The notes under the pieces were generated by a model, which had not been told where the DNA came from, did not search any database, and saw nothing but the letters and a program-made list of their open reading frames with translations. From Ischnura elegans (Eukaryota; Arthropoda; Insecta; Odonata; Coenagrionidae), in contig NC_060252.1 of assembly GCF_921293095.1 (NCBI RefSeq), positions 81,426,866 to 81,490,865 on the forward strand: a DNA stretch of 64,000 nt. Direction: 5' to 3'. The position numbers were made by a program, and so were the translations under genes. Shown here one piece after another: positions 1-13,857 of this stretch; the first letter of the stretch is position 1; each line of letters begins with the position of its first letter.

Positions 1-1226
1 TCTATCGTGCTATTAATCATGGCTGTTCACCTTTCCATTTGCACCAAAGAAAAGCAACAATCAGTGATCCTTTTTTGGGGTTCGATTTTTTCTGAAAATT
101 GCAACAATTATCCTTGTGCTTTGGTTCCATGAATAGTCTTATTGACAAAAATATTATACCACCTTATTTAGCACTTTTTTTCTTCATTTTGAAGGGTTTT
201 AAAAAATTTTGTTTCAGCATTAATCGAGATATATAACAAAATGGCGGACCTGTTTTCAGCAATTTTTTACATAAACGTAGATAAAAAGTAGATACTTCCG
301 CGGATTTCCTCCAATAGACTTATACCACGTCGTTCTATGAAGGTTTTAATTTGTGAATCTAAAGAAAAATCTTGCAATAACTTGCAACCCCGAATTTTGC
401 ACCGTTTTTTCGAGGTCGACTCCGTTTCTGGTATGATGAAACAAAATCTTCGAAAACCCTCCAAATGGAAGGAAAAAAGGGTTAGTCAAAATGGTTTAAC
501 ATTTTATCTATAGAACTATTAATGAAACTACTGCACGAGGATAAAGTTGGCAATTTTCAGAATTAATCGAGGGTGGTCGTATTTCGGTAAATTTGTTCAA
601 CTTTGACCTCAAATAAATTGTTAACGTGAAGGCTTAATAAAAGAAATAATCTGGAAAGTTATGCACAAATTATTTGAGAATATGTATGCGAAGTTTCAAC
701 TTCCTTGCTTAAAAAAAATCTTTTTTGAGGTTTTGGCCAGCTTTTTTCGATTCTAGCCCACTGTGCAACGGAAAGTCTACAAATGGATTGAAATTTTCAA
801 AAATCGTGCCACAAGTATTACGCAGGATGAAGGAGTCCGACCACCGTTTATCGCCACAAATTAATAATACATTGAGCTTTCACGTGGAATGATTCTCTTA
901 GATGAGTAACTATTGACGAAATGGCGCATCGTCTGCCAATTAGTCACCGTTCTACCAACGCATTTTTCATTAAATTCATAGGCATTACTGCAGTATTATT
1001 TATACATAAAATTTTAAAAATACATTGCGTATAATCATTGACTTATCCTTGCACAAGACTGTCTTCTCTTTTTCATTCTTGATAAATTGTCCAACATAAG
1101 TTATCCTAGGCCATCTTTCTCCGTTTCGTATGCGTTTTTGTTTTTTTGTATTACATAGAATCGATTGTGAACGATGCTAGTGTGTTTATTTTTTTCCATC
1201 TCTTACAGACCCTCCATTAGAAAGGG
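1..1226. other. No gene recognised
   Basis: AT-rich non-coding sequence. TCGAT/TTTTTT-rich segments look repeat-like, but no ends or motifs could be defined. Confidence 0.5.
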
Positions 1227-1319
1227 ATGAGATTACATTTTCATAATTTTATCCACGCCCATGTTTGGCCCCGGAAATATTTTTTTCTCTGGGTAAGTGA
1301 AATTAATGTTTGCGTGCCC

Positions 1320-1520
1320 CGAGATTCCTGGGCCTGCAATATGCATGACGCTCACCGCTGTAATGAGTTGAATGTCGACAGCGCTGCTCAAAATCTGCGT
1401 CCATTCCCCAGAGACACCTCATTGGTGGACAACATCATGACTGATTACGACGCGCCTCAAATTGACACCGTGGTTCACAATGAGATGGACGTACCGGCCT
1501 TTCTCCTCGCCCAAGAATAA
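1320..1520 (+). other. Short coding-like stretch, unidentified
   Basis: The last 65 codons of an open frame end at TAA 1518-1520. They have near-balanced GC and an acidic composition unlike the AT-rich flanks, ending in DVPAFLLAQE. No family is recognised. The final residues loosely resemble the C-terminal tail of FtsZ-type proteins (IPAFLR), but nothing else of FtsZ is present. A spliced last exon, a decayed transposon ORF or chance are all possible. Confidence 0.2.
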
Positions 1521-1831
1521 AATTTTTCGCGCGCACCAATGAATACATCCACCCAAAAAAAAGATAAACACGTTCCGTGGCATTTCGAAACTGTAAAGCT
1601 AAAAAAAATGACTCAGTATTTCTGTTGCTAGTTCTTTTTCATTCCAGCTGAAATGTCATCTGTTCCTCTTTCCCTCCCTTACCATCCGAGTTCTTGAACA
1701 CCAACTGAAATTTAACCTTTTCCCAAAAAATACATCACTCTTTTTCACATGCTAATCCGTCAGGTGGCAAAACACATCTCCATACTAAACCACTCCTCTT
1801 CCTGGAACACAAGGTTCCAGGGGAGGCATAA

Positions 1832-2325
<494 letters not shown>

Positions 2326-4846
2326 TGCTTTAACTCTCCCCATATCTGAGGTGTCTGCAAAACTGCGACAAGATTTGGTCTTTCAATAAGTCTCGAATCA
2401 TAAATTCACTTCATACAATACTGTGTTATCAATATAAAAATACGCTCTACAAATGAATATAACCAACAACCTTATTTAAGATTATTTTGCATAGCTTTTG
2501 ATTTGGATAACAAAATCTGAAAGGGATTTAAGCCGGCTTAAGTATAGAAATAATATAATCTATACTTTCATATTTAGTGTCTCTGGCTGCTGTCTATTGG
2601 AATTTTTAGCCCTACGAATTCTGAAAGCGAGAAACCTGTGCTATTTTCCACCGTAAATACAGACCTATCACAGAGATTTTCTGCAATACGTGCGTTCAAA
2701 CGGGTATTTTATAAATAAATGAAGCTTCGGTCAGTGTGGAAAAGTTTTCATTAAATGTAATTCCAACACATTAAAATGAATGGAGGCTGCCAATGACTCG
2801 ATCACTCGAAACTAAAGAAAAAATTGAGTTTGGCAATAGGATACGACATTTTACATAATCATGGCTTTCGTTCACGAAAGCGTAAATACTAAGTAGTATA
2901 TTTATTCAGCTACTTTTTCCTCGGAATCGGCCAATGTTTGCTTTCGCTAATTAAATATTATTGATTAAAAAGATATTTGAAAATCACCTATTATTTTCAT
3001 ATTATTATTCACTCGAGTAGTATTATTATTATTTAACTAACATCACACATAAACCCAACTAATCGCTTTCGCGTGTGTATGATATAGAGTAGAAAATCGT
3101 ACCATTTTAGCAACGTATACTCCACGTAAAAGCCTGAAGATAAGACTATATAGCGAGTGTGGATGTACGGTCGCGGAAATTTTTGAGAAATGAGGAAATA
3201 TTGCGCAAAATTAATCGATCCAAACCAAGAATTATGGACTCTTGAAATGACAGAAAGTGACGTGACCGATAAGGACATCAAAAAGCGGTCGCATAAACAC
3301 GTTTCATTGAAATATTTCTCCACTGTATTATCTCCATGCAGCTACTTCCTTTGTCACTTAATTTTCCTTCGATCTTCACAACTTTTATACCACGAAATAA
3401 CAACATAACTGCGGCAACAAGATAAAAACAAAATTTATTCCAACATCATGGGATTCAGTCACGTCCTGAAAGAAGGAGAGAACTCCTAAAGGTGCAAAAT
3501 CGTTGCAGTATAACTATGGTATAGAGTAGAAAATCGTACCATGTTAGTCCACAATATTTGTAAACTGAATTTTAGTACTGATAATTGAATCACCACTGAT
3601 AATCATCGTCCTTCAGAAAGCGTATTCTCATCCAATGAATATTGGTGGTGAGAAGCTGCAAACGCGTAATTCCGCGGAATGCAAAATCTGTGGAATTCCA
3701 TACAGTATCCATTTGATTCCATGTCAAAAGTAGCATCACGTCAAAAATCTAAAACTTATTTGCAGCAAAGATATTCAGTGAGTGCTTGTAGGCAACCGCA
3801 GCCACGCTACAAGAATATTGAATTCAGTCCAACCATTCCGGAAATATTGACATCCTCACACAGTAATGACATTAGGCGGACCAATAATTTCGTCAATCAA
3901 AGAGTTCTAAACAATTGCAACTTTAAGATAGTCAACGATTTTAACGGATTTATTTTATTCTTGGCATCAATGGTATTAACATTACTCTCTCTTGAGGTCG
4001 ATATCATTCTCAAATAACCCAACTCGAATGAATCACAAAATCAGAGCAAACGGATATCGGAACTCCTTCGCAAACAAAGATGATATGGTACTCGAATATT
4101 CTGGCTGGCGTGATGGCTTTGTGAAACGTATTCATCCCATTGATTCTTAATTTTCTCAAGATATGGATCATCCTATGGTACCTTTGCCAGCTAAAAAAAA
4201 ACATATCAAATGTTTGAACCAAAAAAATAGAGCTACGGCATCAATAAGATCCTTGAGATGTTTAGTATAAATGTTTACATTTCTACATCAAATTTCACGT
4301 GATAACAGTGTTTCGTCTTTGTGTGACCAAAATTTCATCACACGCATTTCTCTGACAGATTAAAAACTAACCAACGGACCACTTTCCCAAAAGGAAATCC
4401 GCTGGAGGAAAGCAAAGGAATCAATTAGTCTTGTAATTACAGAGCATCAGGCACTGAGTCAACTCCAGTAACAATAACGTCAACATATGTATCGCATCGG
4501 AGCGCTCCCGCAGCACGCGGGAACCTGTGTCTTCCTTCGTTGGCCAATTGATGCAAAAAACAAGTAGCTTTAAAGGCGAAGAAAGTATATCTAAGTAACG
4601 GCGTGCAATTCAAAATGCATTAGTGAAACTAAAGGATTTCCTCATCATTAAAAATGTTGGTAGAGACAATAGTTGGAATAGAGTCCTTTTAGGGGGTATA
4701 TTTTGGCGATGTCTGTAATGAAGGCTATACCATGCGTTCAAAAACTTATAAATTTGTAAAATATGAAGTTTTGGGTCCGTCAGTAATTATCATTCGTCTG
4801 CTTACCTGATGATGTTTTCGCTTAGGCATCAAATTCCATCCAATCT
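2326..4846. other. No gene recognised
   Basis: Only short open frames are present. The one at 3679-4017 (112 codons, hydrophobic C-terminus) has no recognisable family and no splice context, so I leave it uncalled. Confidence 0.45.
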
Positions 4847-5818
4847 TTGACCCGTCTGGAGGTCTTACACGATGCGGCATGCACTACAGTACCGCGTAAG
4901 AATTGGATTCCCCTTATGAACTTAGAGAAACTATACATCTTCCACAAGAATCTCAGTAATGAGCGCTTAGAGTTAATTTCTTTAGGCGTAATTCCTGCGT
5001 ATGACGACTATTTTCTCCGACATATTCTCTACCTCCGAAAATCTTTACAAAACGGAAAGAATGACACACTCATCACACTCCGCGACTCACACAGCGCCGT
5101 CCGAGTGTGACTGTGATATAGATAGAGCACTTACCATGAATACCCCCCCTAAAACTGACCCAACAATGTTAGAAGTTGACCATTGCTTCCATCTATCAAA
5201 GCAAAGGCAGAACCATAAATACATCAGCGAGAAATCCAGGGGCGATGGGTTTCCAAACGCGAACGGAAGATTAACATAACAATAAAAAAATGAAAGAGTT
5301 AAGTCACTATATGGTGAAGAATCACGACCCATAGTGCGTAGCATATGCGATGACGCATTCCTAAGAACGAGCGCTCGTGAAGGTTACAGCCTTTCTCAAC
5401 GAGTGATCGAGCTAAGCGCGAAAGCCGGTCCTGATGCAATCAGCTTAAGTCAGCCCCGTTCGACGTTGCGTTCGGTGGCAGCCGAGGTATATAGTCGCGG
5501 AGATCTGGGACCCGGAATCGATCAAAACTCTGACAGGATTCAAAGACCCGTTACCCGCGAGGATATGGCTAAACTGGAATTATTTACGTGGCTCAATCCT
5601 TGGTTCTTTAAAGCTTGATTCACGAGGTGGGTGAAGAGACCTGTGATGATATCGCTTGCATTTCTGACAGCGCATATTTCTCGCTTGACATTTTGAAGCC
5701 CTATGGCTTTGCTCGCAGATGGTTAAAACGCAATGTTTTCGAACGGCCAAAATCGGTGCGGGCTAGAAAATCCAAATTTAGAAATAGGGAACAATGGAAC
5801 ACGACGGATGCGAACTAG
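4847..5818 (+). other. Higher-GC block with coding-like open frames, unidentified
   Basis: Open stretches at 5001-5279, 5334-5618 and 5615-5818 follow one another on the plus strand. The first two are in the same frame and the third is shifted. The 5340-5820 part is close to 50% GC, with mixed-composition protein (REDMAKLELFTWLNPWFFKA; FARRWLKRNVFERPKSVRAR). This could be a decayed gene or transposon ORF interrupted by a stop and a frameshift. No domain was recognised and no clear splice sites connect the pieces. Confidence 0.3.
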
Positions 5819-7480
5819 AACTAAATAAGGGTTTGTCTAGGGTGAAGGCGGGTTCTATATAAACTCATCATAAATTTTGCCACACCACTCATAATTATCA
5901 ATTTCACCGTAGTGAAACAATTTTCCGCCAAAATTGTTTTGAAGACGAGATTTGTTATTCGATCTTGTTTATGAAATGACGTGGTTGAGAATTTTAGATA
6001 CATGTACAGATGATCAATCAATTATCGAAAATTTTATTATCCTACACTACAATCTACCCTCCATCCAATGTGAACTAGAATAAAATTAGCTTCGAAATAA
6101 AAGCGTGTAAAACAGGCTTTAGGGTATGGAGCATAGTCTGTATATAAGGACGATAGAATGCGTTGAAAGTTGTAACTACCTCGATGCGCAATCGGTATAA
6201 CCTTTTCAGTTTAAAGTTTTTAGCCGCGTTTAGATGAATATTATTTTTTGCTGCACTATTATAATCCATTTTCGGGTATACGTCTGCGTGCTTAATATTT
6301 GTCTCAACGTTTCATTCCACTTACTGGGAACGTCGTCAGGAGTATCGTCGTCGTCGTCGTATTATTTTTTGCTATTTAACATTAGTGATACCTCATGAAT
6401 ACCTACACTGTTTGGCTATTTATCGCGTACTTTACTTTGTGGTCTTATTAGTCCATAACTGTGAACAGGTGTACACAGCAGGAGATTAAAATCTCCTAAA
6501 GGTCATGTCCATCTTGATAGTCATTATAACTAAAAGAGATAGTCTAGCCAAGTGAAAAACAACTGAAAAGTAGAATAGAAAAGCAATACATTGCGTACAG
6601 TTGAAAGAATATTTGCATCTTGAATCAGAAATGGCGGTTAACACTTGAGTACGCAGATAGACACGTAAGAAAAACGAATATCTGGTGGCGATCAATGAAA
6701 GGTATTACGAAATTCCGGGATAACCTTCACGTGGGTGTTTCTCTACTAGAAAAGAGCACCCTAAACATTTAAAAAAAACTATTATTTTCATTCAACTCCA
6801 AAAGAACGTTTTCTGAAGTTGATGGGTTGGCGCTTTTCATAGTACATCCCATTGGGTACCCTTAATGCCTTCTTTTACCATTGACCTGCGTCAATAGCGC
6901 AGTAGGAAGGAGGGAGCGTGACTTGATATTAAAGAGTGATGAGTTGGCTAGGGCTGTTTATGGTTTTGGGGAGGGTAGGCCTCCCGCAAGGCCCATAAAG
7001 TATTTTAAGGACTTTGGTTCTCCCGGCAGGAAGGGATGAATGTGTCTGGATCAAATAGTTTTGCATAAAAAATGGGGGATATTGACGATTTCTATATTTT
7101 TTTATAAGAATTCAACTTTGCACCCCAGCGATTTATCAGTAAAATTTCACAATTAAAATTACCTAAATGGGTAAAATTGTATAAATATTCCGCAAAATTC
7201 GAATTTTCGCCGGCATTTACTAAAAAACTCCTGTGCTCTTTCACTATCCCTTGATATAATCTCCCCGGGGGATCAGGTTGGTGTGTTACCCCACAGGTCC
7301 GATATCAAATCGCGGATATGGTGAATATATTTCCAAGAGTGCCCGATCTCGGCTTGAATGCTTTGAGGAGGGCGCTTCAAGCACAGCACTACCAGATTCC
7401 TCTGGATTGTTTATAATACACTACATAGTTAATAAACTACTCCCTCATACACCCTATGAAGGAGTAGTGTAGTGAACTGC
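5819..7480. other. No gene recognised
   Basis: AT-rich sequence with a CGT microsatellite. From about 7270 there may be part of the repeat whose core is at 7490-7610. Confidence 0.45.
6341..6360 (+). repeat. (CGT)n microsatellite
   Basis: Short tandem CGT units (about five, after GTAT) in otherwise unremarkable AT-rich sequence. Confidence 0.8.
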
Positions 7481-7489
7481 CATCCAGAG

Positions 7490-7610
7490 GACTCAGAGTA
7501 CTACGTCCGTCAGATGAGACGTTACGCCGTGGTACCCTTGGCGGATTTCGTTAAGAGGAGGCTCATAACGACGCCGGGTTTTTCTCCACCCTTCCCTTAC
7601 TGTCCTTCCC
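7490..7610 (+). repeat. SINE-like repeat core, diverged copy
   Basis: The segment containing ACGCCGTGGTACCC, TTTCGTTAAGAGGAGGCT and ACGCCGGGTTTTTCTCCACC is a diverged copy of the block inside both arms of the foldback element at 39989-42070 (for example 41570-41655). Finding it at a third, unlinked place shows it is an interspersed repeat. It resembles the conserved 3' core of a SINE. Confidence 0.65.
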
Positions 7611-8689
7611 TTATGGCGCAAATTCCGCAACCTCAGCTGTAGGTCGCCTCATCCAAATACCATTCCATATCTTTCCGCTTTGGCCAATATTCGCCACGAC
7701 ACATTCGTCACATATAATTTTGAACGCCCCGTGTTTTTTGTTCACAATTATCTTTGGTATTAAAAACATTTTGGTTGGTGTAAGTTTTTAAATGACCATA
7801 GAGTTTACGGACCTTATTTAAAACTTTCGCAATGAATAGAAGGGATCGCCATCTCCTCTTTCTCTCTGTCTTTGAGCAAAGAGGTGAGACGAATTAAATT
7901 TCTTTGCGTTTCTCCGCTTTTCATTAGGGTGAAAATTAAATCATCAGTTAACATTCGTGAATTTTACCTTTATGTAAAGCATTTATTAAAATTACGAAGA
8001 ACTGCTTTTCGAAATATGAATTCCCTTCATAAATTTATTCTCTTGTTCGGAGTATCTACTACGCATTCCGTAAAGCGCTGTGACGCATCACCATTTTTCA
8101 TATGGCAGATCCAATTTACGACCTTGCGTCCGTGCATTTGCTCATGCTTTTATGCAATTCACGGCACTGAACGATGATGCTCATTGAAAAACACATCAGT
8201 ACGTGCATAGGTGGCACAATTACGAACTTCGCTCAAAGCGGTATTTAAAAAGAGGCCATGAGGCTGCCTTGATTTGAACCTGATGATCTTTACAGAATCC
8301 GAATTGAGTGAAAGAAAAATATGTTCGAAAAATCATCACTCTAGTGGGATAAATGTAAAGCAGATTTAATCCTTACTTGCTTTTATTATATCTATAATGA
8401 AGATTACCCTTTCACGCTATCCGTATCCGAAGCATTCTTCCCGCATTAGATTTAAAGACTACATATAAAAAACAAATATGTACTCTAACTTGTATTTTAT
8501 ACTAAATAAGTTCATAGAGCACACTTATTAAACGTGAAAGCCTAACCATAACCATCAAATGAATTGGAGCCAAGTAAGCTGATATACCTAACTGTTTACA
8601 TAATGTTACCATCATTAGATCTATGTATACGTATTTTCGAAATAGATACTGTGTATTGCATTCCGGTCATGCATCAATATCCCAAAACT

Positions 8690-9068
8690 AGGGATAGGTC
8701 AGTTCGGTTCTTCTCAGTTCTAATGGTTCTTGAGGTCGGAAACCGAACCTGTATAAAAAAAAAGGACCAGCACCGAAATAATTTGTGCCAAACCCAGTTA
8801 TAAAACTTTTCTCAAGCATAATTTATACTTCGTAGGTACATGAAATAAGGTGATATTATGGAAACGACTGCATGTAAAATAACTGTATGCCTTATTTTAT
8901 GTAGTTTTTACAATACCAACAAGGTAAAATCATGAAGAGCTTTTGCAAATGAAAAATGAAAATTTTTATTAAGACCGGAAACTGAGAATTGGAACTCACA
9001 GACCCGATGGCAGGAACCGAACCATAATTAGAACCGAAGAAAAGTGGAACTGACGGCCCATTCTCAGA
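8690..9068. mobile_element. Diverged foldback MITE
   Basis: The ends are imperfect inverted copies: the left begins CTAGGGATAGGTCAGTTCGG, and the right, read on the other strand, begins CTGAGAATGGGCCGTCAGTT. GGTTC and TTCTAA motifs recur in mirror order inside. No coding potential and no clear target duplication were found. Confidence 0.45.
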
Positions 9069-9439
9069 TTAATTTATACTATATGAGGGGGAAATTCCTT
9101 TTCTACTGGCATTCGCTACGTAGATTGATTAGATTTCGCTGTTTTTACCTATTCTTATTATCATAAAAGAGTAGCAGACGAGCCCACAATTTGTTTTAGA
9201 TCGGCAAAGCAATTTTTCTGTAATAACTGGGTTGTGAAATTTAGTTCTTAGTTCGTTTTTCATGATCGGTTTTTCTGAGGGGTGGATTAAGGACGTTGTT
9301 TTTGAGGGTACGATTCATTACTTTCCACAACACCCAGGCGGTATGCATATCCTTTCAGCGATAGTGCGTCTGAGGTTCCGTTATTCAAGTATGAGTACCA
9401 TTAATTATATCTAACCATTGTTAAGCAAATGAAATAAAA

Positions 9440-10830
9440 TAAAAGTGTTCATTGGAGATCCACCTAAAAGAGGAACACTTTTTCCATTTTTCCAGAAGTG
9501 TCTCGGAGTACGGATCAAATTGATCAACACGCTGATTATCGACCATTATCTACGCGTTTTCTTGCACACCCCTATCACATACCATTATCTTTGTTTGGGT
9601 GGCATTGATTTTCATGTTGTATTCTCTCCCGATTATCTCATTCATGATCTCTATCACTATTTATATCTTTTTCGTTTTCTGCTAAGACTGCCATGTTGTC
9701 TACACATCTTAGATTGTCTATTTTTTCTCCCCCATTCGTTTGTATTCTTTTACGGACTTCTGTTAGGCCCTCCTCCCAATACATACTGAATAGAACAGGG
9801 TGCCCAGCCGATCAAAGAAGAAAAAATCATGCATAATTCCAGGTTTTCCAGGGAAATGTTACAATTTTCCAGGTTAATCTCTGCGACAGCTTTTAAAATG
9901 TTAAAACAACCAAAATTACTTCAATACTAATAAATAATATTATACTTGTGCATTAAAGTACGTTCCGAATGTAAATACTTGCACTTAGTAATAGAGATTT
10001 TACACTTGATTTATTAATACTTGGAGCCTCAAGACATTCGTCATAATTTAAAAATGTATATACATAAATATTTTTTTTCATAAAGAGCAATTAAAAATGT
10101 AATCAAGACATTGTAAAGCATACATGCAGATACATTTAATAGATTTTGAAATTACAGGTTGGAGGATTTATTCATTATACACACATTACATACCCCCTCT
10201 TGTATTTTATCTCTTGTTTGTTCATTTTCTTCCGTCAGAATAGCTTTTTCCTTCTTGTATAAATCCCATATGACTCTTCAATCCCAGTAGTCAACTCTAG
10301 ATTTCTTTAGGATAAGCTCAATCTCTGAAACATTTATCTCCGGCCTTGAAAAGCTCAGTCGGAATACCATCCGTACTGGAACTTATTTTTCATCATCCTT
10401 TCAATTGCAATGGTCGGATTCTCTCCACATTAATGGTTCATCTAGTTATTTATTAATATTTCTTCTCTCCCTTTCAATGCCCTCGTCCAAAACTTCTTCA
10501 TCTCCATACGCGCATTGATATATTCTTTCCATCTTAAAATGATTTCGTCACCTCTTTCTAATGAAATGTCTTTGTTGTCCAATATTCTCCTACTACTGTT
10601 TACGAATCCCCCAAAAAATACCTTTTTATGGTTAGTGGTCATTTTCTCTTCTCCCTCCGATCAGGTTTTACCCTATTTCTATGCATATATCTCCATAGTA
10701 TTTCTCTTTTTCTTTTATACATCCCCCTATTTATTCTATTTTTCAATCTTCTACACCCCTTTTTGCCCTCCGCCTCGGTTGAGATTCTTAAATTAATTTT
10801 CTTCCTCCAAAGCGATTCCTCAGACGCATA
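9440..10830 (-). pseudogene. Decayed non-LTR retrotransposon reverse transcriptase
   Basis: The minus strand reads as fragments of a LINE polymerase in the right order. First is a basic linker upstream of the RT (about 10830-10450, with ILRWKEYINARM). Then comes a KSSSTDGIPTELFKAG-like motif near 10400-10350, matching the usual 'GKSPGxDGIPxELxKxG' box, and then LFSMYWEEGLTEVRKRIQ (about 9790-9730). Next is a catalytic-region remnant in which the normal YADD reads CVDN (near 9700), and YNMKINATQTKIMVCDRG (about 9620-9570). Stops and frameshifts are numerous. The motif style is that of RTE-like or related LINEs. Confidence 0.75.
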
Positions 10831-13024
10831 AGATACATTTTCCGAAGGACGATGGACAAATTACACAGTAAAATTCGGCAAATTAAATCGAGTAAAAGAA
10901 AATATTTTAAGTACTCAACCGTTTGTATTAATTATGAGACATTTCTACTGACATAAGTTTAAAAATTTATTAAACCAAATAGCAACAAACTCATTGGCTT
11001 GGTGTGAAGCCCGAGTTAACTTCATGAACACAAGCCGCCACGAATGTGCAAAATCATATTATATTACTTACCTATCGGGACCAGAAAATACATAGAAAAA
11101 TTATTCGACTGGAACAAAGATACGGATAGAAAAGGCAAATCTTCGAAGTGCTCTGGCCTTCCTCCTAAGATGGCGGGACAGAGGAATAATACCTTCATTC
11201 GCCAAAATTCGCACTTCAATAAACCCTTCGATATCAAATCTAATTGTGAGAAGACCCAGAGATAATCCACGAAGAGTGGAGACCATAGGTCAACAACTGG
11301 AAGGACTTGAAATCTTTGCGCCTATGAAAATTACTGGTTGGTCAAAATAGATGCCAAAGTTAGTGCCATAAGAAAAGTATTGAAAACTTTCAAAAATTCA
11401 TTTAAAATGCTTTTAATCAATTTGTTGAAAATAACCGCACAAAAATCAAGCAAAAAATCCAGTTTTTGGCGATGGAAATATTATATTACTGGGACATTTT
11501 TAAATTGACAATGTTAGCGAAATTTTAGTCCCCTAGGCATCCCATGTTAATTCAAGTCGATATATTTGCCAAACCTTGGTCTTGAGCCCCCCTCTCCCTC
11601 CCTATCCCTAGGATTAATAGAGCTACATCCGCGCCAGGGTGATTTGTCTATGCAGAGGAACCCACATAGTCAGCTGAAGAAGTTCGAGAAAATCTACAAG
11701 GTGAAAACGACCGCAACAAACACGCAGCATAGCCGAGTGGTCATCAACCAAACGGATGATATCCTGGACACTCAACTTCGACCCTCTCGAAAGACATTAA
11801 TTTTTCTCGTACCCCGAAGAGAGTTACGTGACTACATTGGAGGAATTGAGTAAGGCATTCAAAAGCCCAATAAAGATGCGGCGGAAAACATCAAGAGTGA
11901 AGTCGTTATGACTCTTTTAAAAAAGAATAATAATATACAATCTTGCCGTATACGGCCTCTGCTGTGAATTCTTATGTGAGGTATTACTACTGCGTTTCAT
12001 TATGAATATAAGTAACTTCCTCAAAGCCACGCCTGAAACCATTTCTTTTGCTAACAGAGCCATTTCCTTACACCCAAAGAAAGCTCATTTATAAAAACCT
12101 CTTGTTTGATATAAATTTATCTTATTGAATTCGTTTTGCCATAGGGTAGATATTACAATACATTATTAACAACAACCTCTATTATTTTCCTCAATCTAAA
12201 CTCAAGTTTGTGAGACGGAGATGAGCAAGCGCCTTCGTCCACTGTAAATATACGTACAGCATTCTTCTAAAAAAAACTCCATTTTATTCAGCACGCCACA
12301 CGAGGCAAAAATAAAGATGTGCCTGATTTATAATTTTCTAATACCCTACAGGTGAAAGAGTATCCCAGGAAAGAACTTTAACTATTAGTAGTTATATTGA
12401 AGATTAATCGCTAAAAATCTTAGTCAACGACTTGTGCAATCTTCTTACCGAATCGCATGAAAGCGTGAGACTTAAAGTGAGGAGAATGGGATAATGATAT
12501 TCGTACTCCGTAGTCGAGAGGAAACCGATGCCCCGTCATAGATTTTCAATTTTTACAAATTATCCTTGAAGATTCATAGTGCTCAGTAACATCCCTTAAT
12601 GAAACGAGCGATTATTTTTTTTATCCGAACGTAGTTCCGTAAGAGGCCGAGAGTGGCCGTAAAGCTATCAATGTAGATTGCTTCCGCGTCAATGCCCTCC
12701 CCATCAATATTCCTCCATCGGAAATATCCGATCTTTGCAATGAGACGAGCGCGATGTGATAGGGGCACGCAATGAATGGATTCCCAGCCTTCTCGGATGG
12801 CTATTCAAAGAACATCCTATAGTAAGCAATGAAGCATAGAAGCATCATTGAATCGTTAGTTTAAAATGTTGGATAAAATATTCACATTATTCCATCGCAT
12901 GAATACATCAAAAATTAATTTTATAATCGAAAATATAGAATAATGATTTAATAAATAGAAAAGATAGTCTAGCGTCAAAATCCATTTCCGGGCATGCAAT
13001 TTCTTAAAAATTTTCGGGTGAGGA
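10831..13024. other. No gene recognised
   Basis: AT-rich sequence. Short open frames on both strands overlap each other and show no motif. Confidence 0.45.
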
Positions 13025-13048
13025 CCCCCCCCCCCCCCCCCCCCCCCC
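13025..13048. repeat. 24-nt poly-C tract
   Basis: A run of 24 cytosines is followed by AAATCCCCC. It borders a GC-rich block (13050-13390) with no recognised gene. G-rich on the minus strand, it could form quadruplex structure. Its exact length is uncertain because homopolymers are error-prone in assemblies. Confidence 0.85.
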
Positions 13049-13391
13049 AAATCCCCCGGTTAGGAGAACCCCATCATGAGCCTCAGCCGAGGGCCCCCAA
13101 TCACCCCAGACCTCCCCTGGTGCAGAGGCCGATATCCTTTCGACAATGAAACGGTTCTCCCCCAATGTCACACACTTGGGATCTCACAGTGGGACTGGCC
13201 CACCGCCTGGCGCCTCCTCCACTCCTCCCGCCGTTCCTTCCTCAAGAGAGAGTGGTTTGGCCGTCCTTCTATTCTCGTCCACTCACCCTCACTCAGACCG
13301 GGACACAACACGGACGGCAAGTTACTGGTCGCATTTCACTGCGAGGAGAGTGCTCTGATCACGCCGTTTTGCGCGGTTCATTCGTGATCAT
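13049..13391. other. GC-rich block, unidentified
   Basis: All three plus frames stay partly open because of composition (C-rich), which argues against any one of them being real. It lies between the poly-C tract and MITE copy A and may be part of an unrecognised repeat. Confidence 0.4.
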
Positions 13392-13591
13392 AAACTGTAA
13401 AAATTGTAGCCTCATCAATTAAACACGGAAAATGTTGTGAACACTTGTGCGACGACATGGACGCCTGAATGTAAAATTGTACCCACTCGCACTCAATTCC
13501 GAAATTGCATAAAATCACATTCAATCTTTTCCTATGTTTAAAGACAAGCACAGCGGCATCGGGAGAGGAGTATTCCTTGTGTATCACTCAA

Positions 13592-13849
13592 CAGTGGTGT
13601 AGCTAGGAATTTTGTTCGGGGGGGTCCAAAACCAGGGGGATTCGGTGGAATTTTTTTTTGAAAACAGGGTACTAAATACATAGAGGGTTTTCAACTAATT
13701 TTAACACTTTTCATGATTGGAAAACTTCGTTTTTCAAATAAACCTTTCGTAAATTCATTATTTCTCTATATTTTTTTCTTTTATGACGAAGAAAACTTAT
13801 TCTGATTTTATATTTCGGGGGGGTCCAGATCCCCCTCGCTACGCCACTG
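13592..13849. mobile_element. hAT-type MITE copy A, TSD TCACTCAA
   Basis: The 258-bp element begins CAGTGGTGTAGCTAGG and ends CTCGCTACGCCACTG, an inverted pair. It is flanked by a perfect 8-bp duplication TCACTCAA (13584-13591 and 13850-13857). G-rich runs sit just inside both ends. It has no coding sequence. Eight-bp duplications with CAGTGG-type ends are characteristic of non-autonomous hAT elements. Confidence 0.88.
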
Positions 13850-13857
13850 TCACTCAA

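Noticed and set aside
1227-1520. Full 97-codon open frame as a gene
   Set aside because: The first third is low-complexity and AT-rich, and there is an in-frame stop upstream of the ATG within the candidate exon. Only the last part looks coding-like, so it is noted as uncertain.
9445-9789. Plus-strand 114-codon open frame
   Set aside because: The minus strand of the same region carries ordered LINE polymerase motifs, so this is a shadow.
13076-13422. Overlapping open frames in the GC-rich block
   Set aside because: Several plus frames are open at once because stop codons are rare in C-rich DNA. No motif supports one of them.
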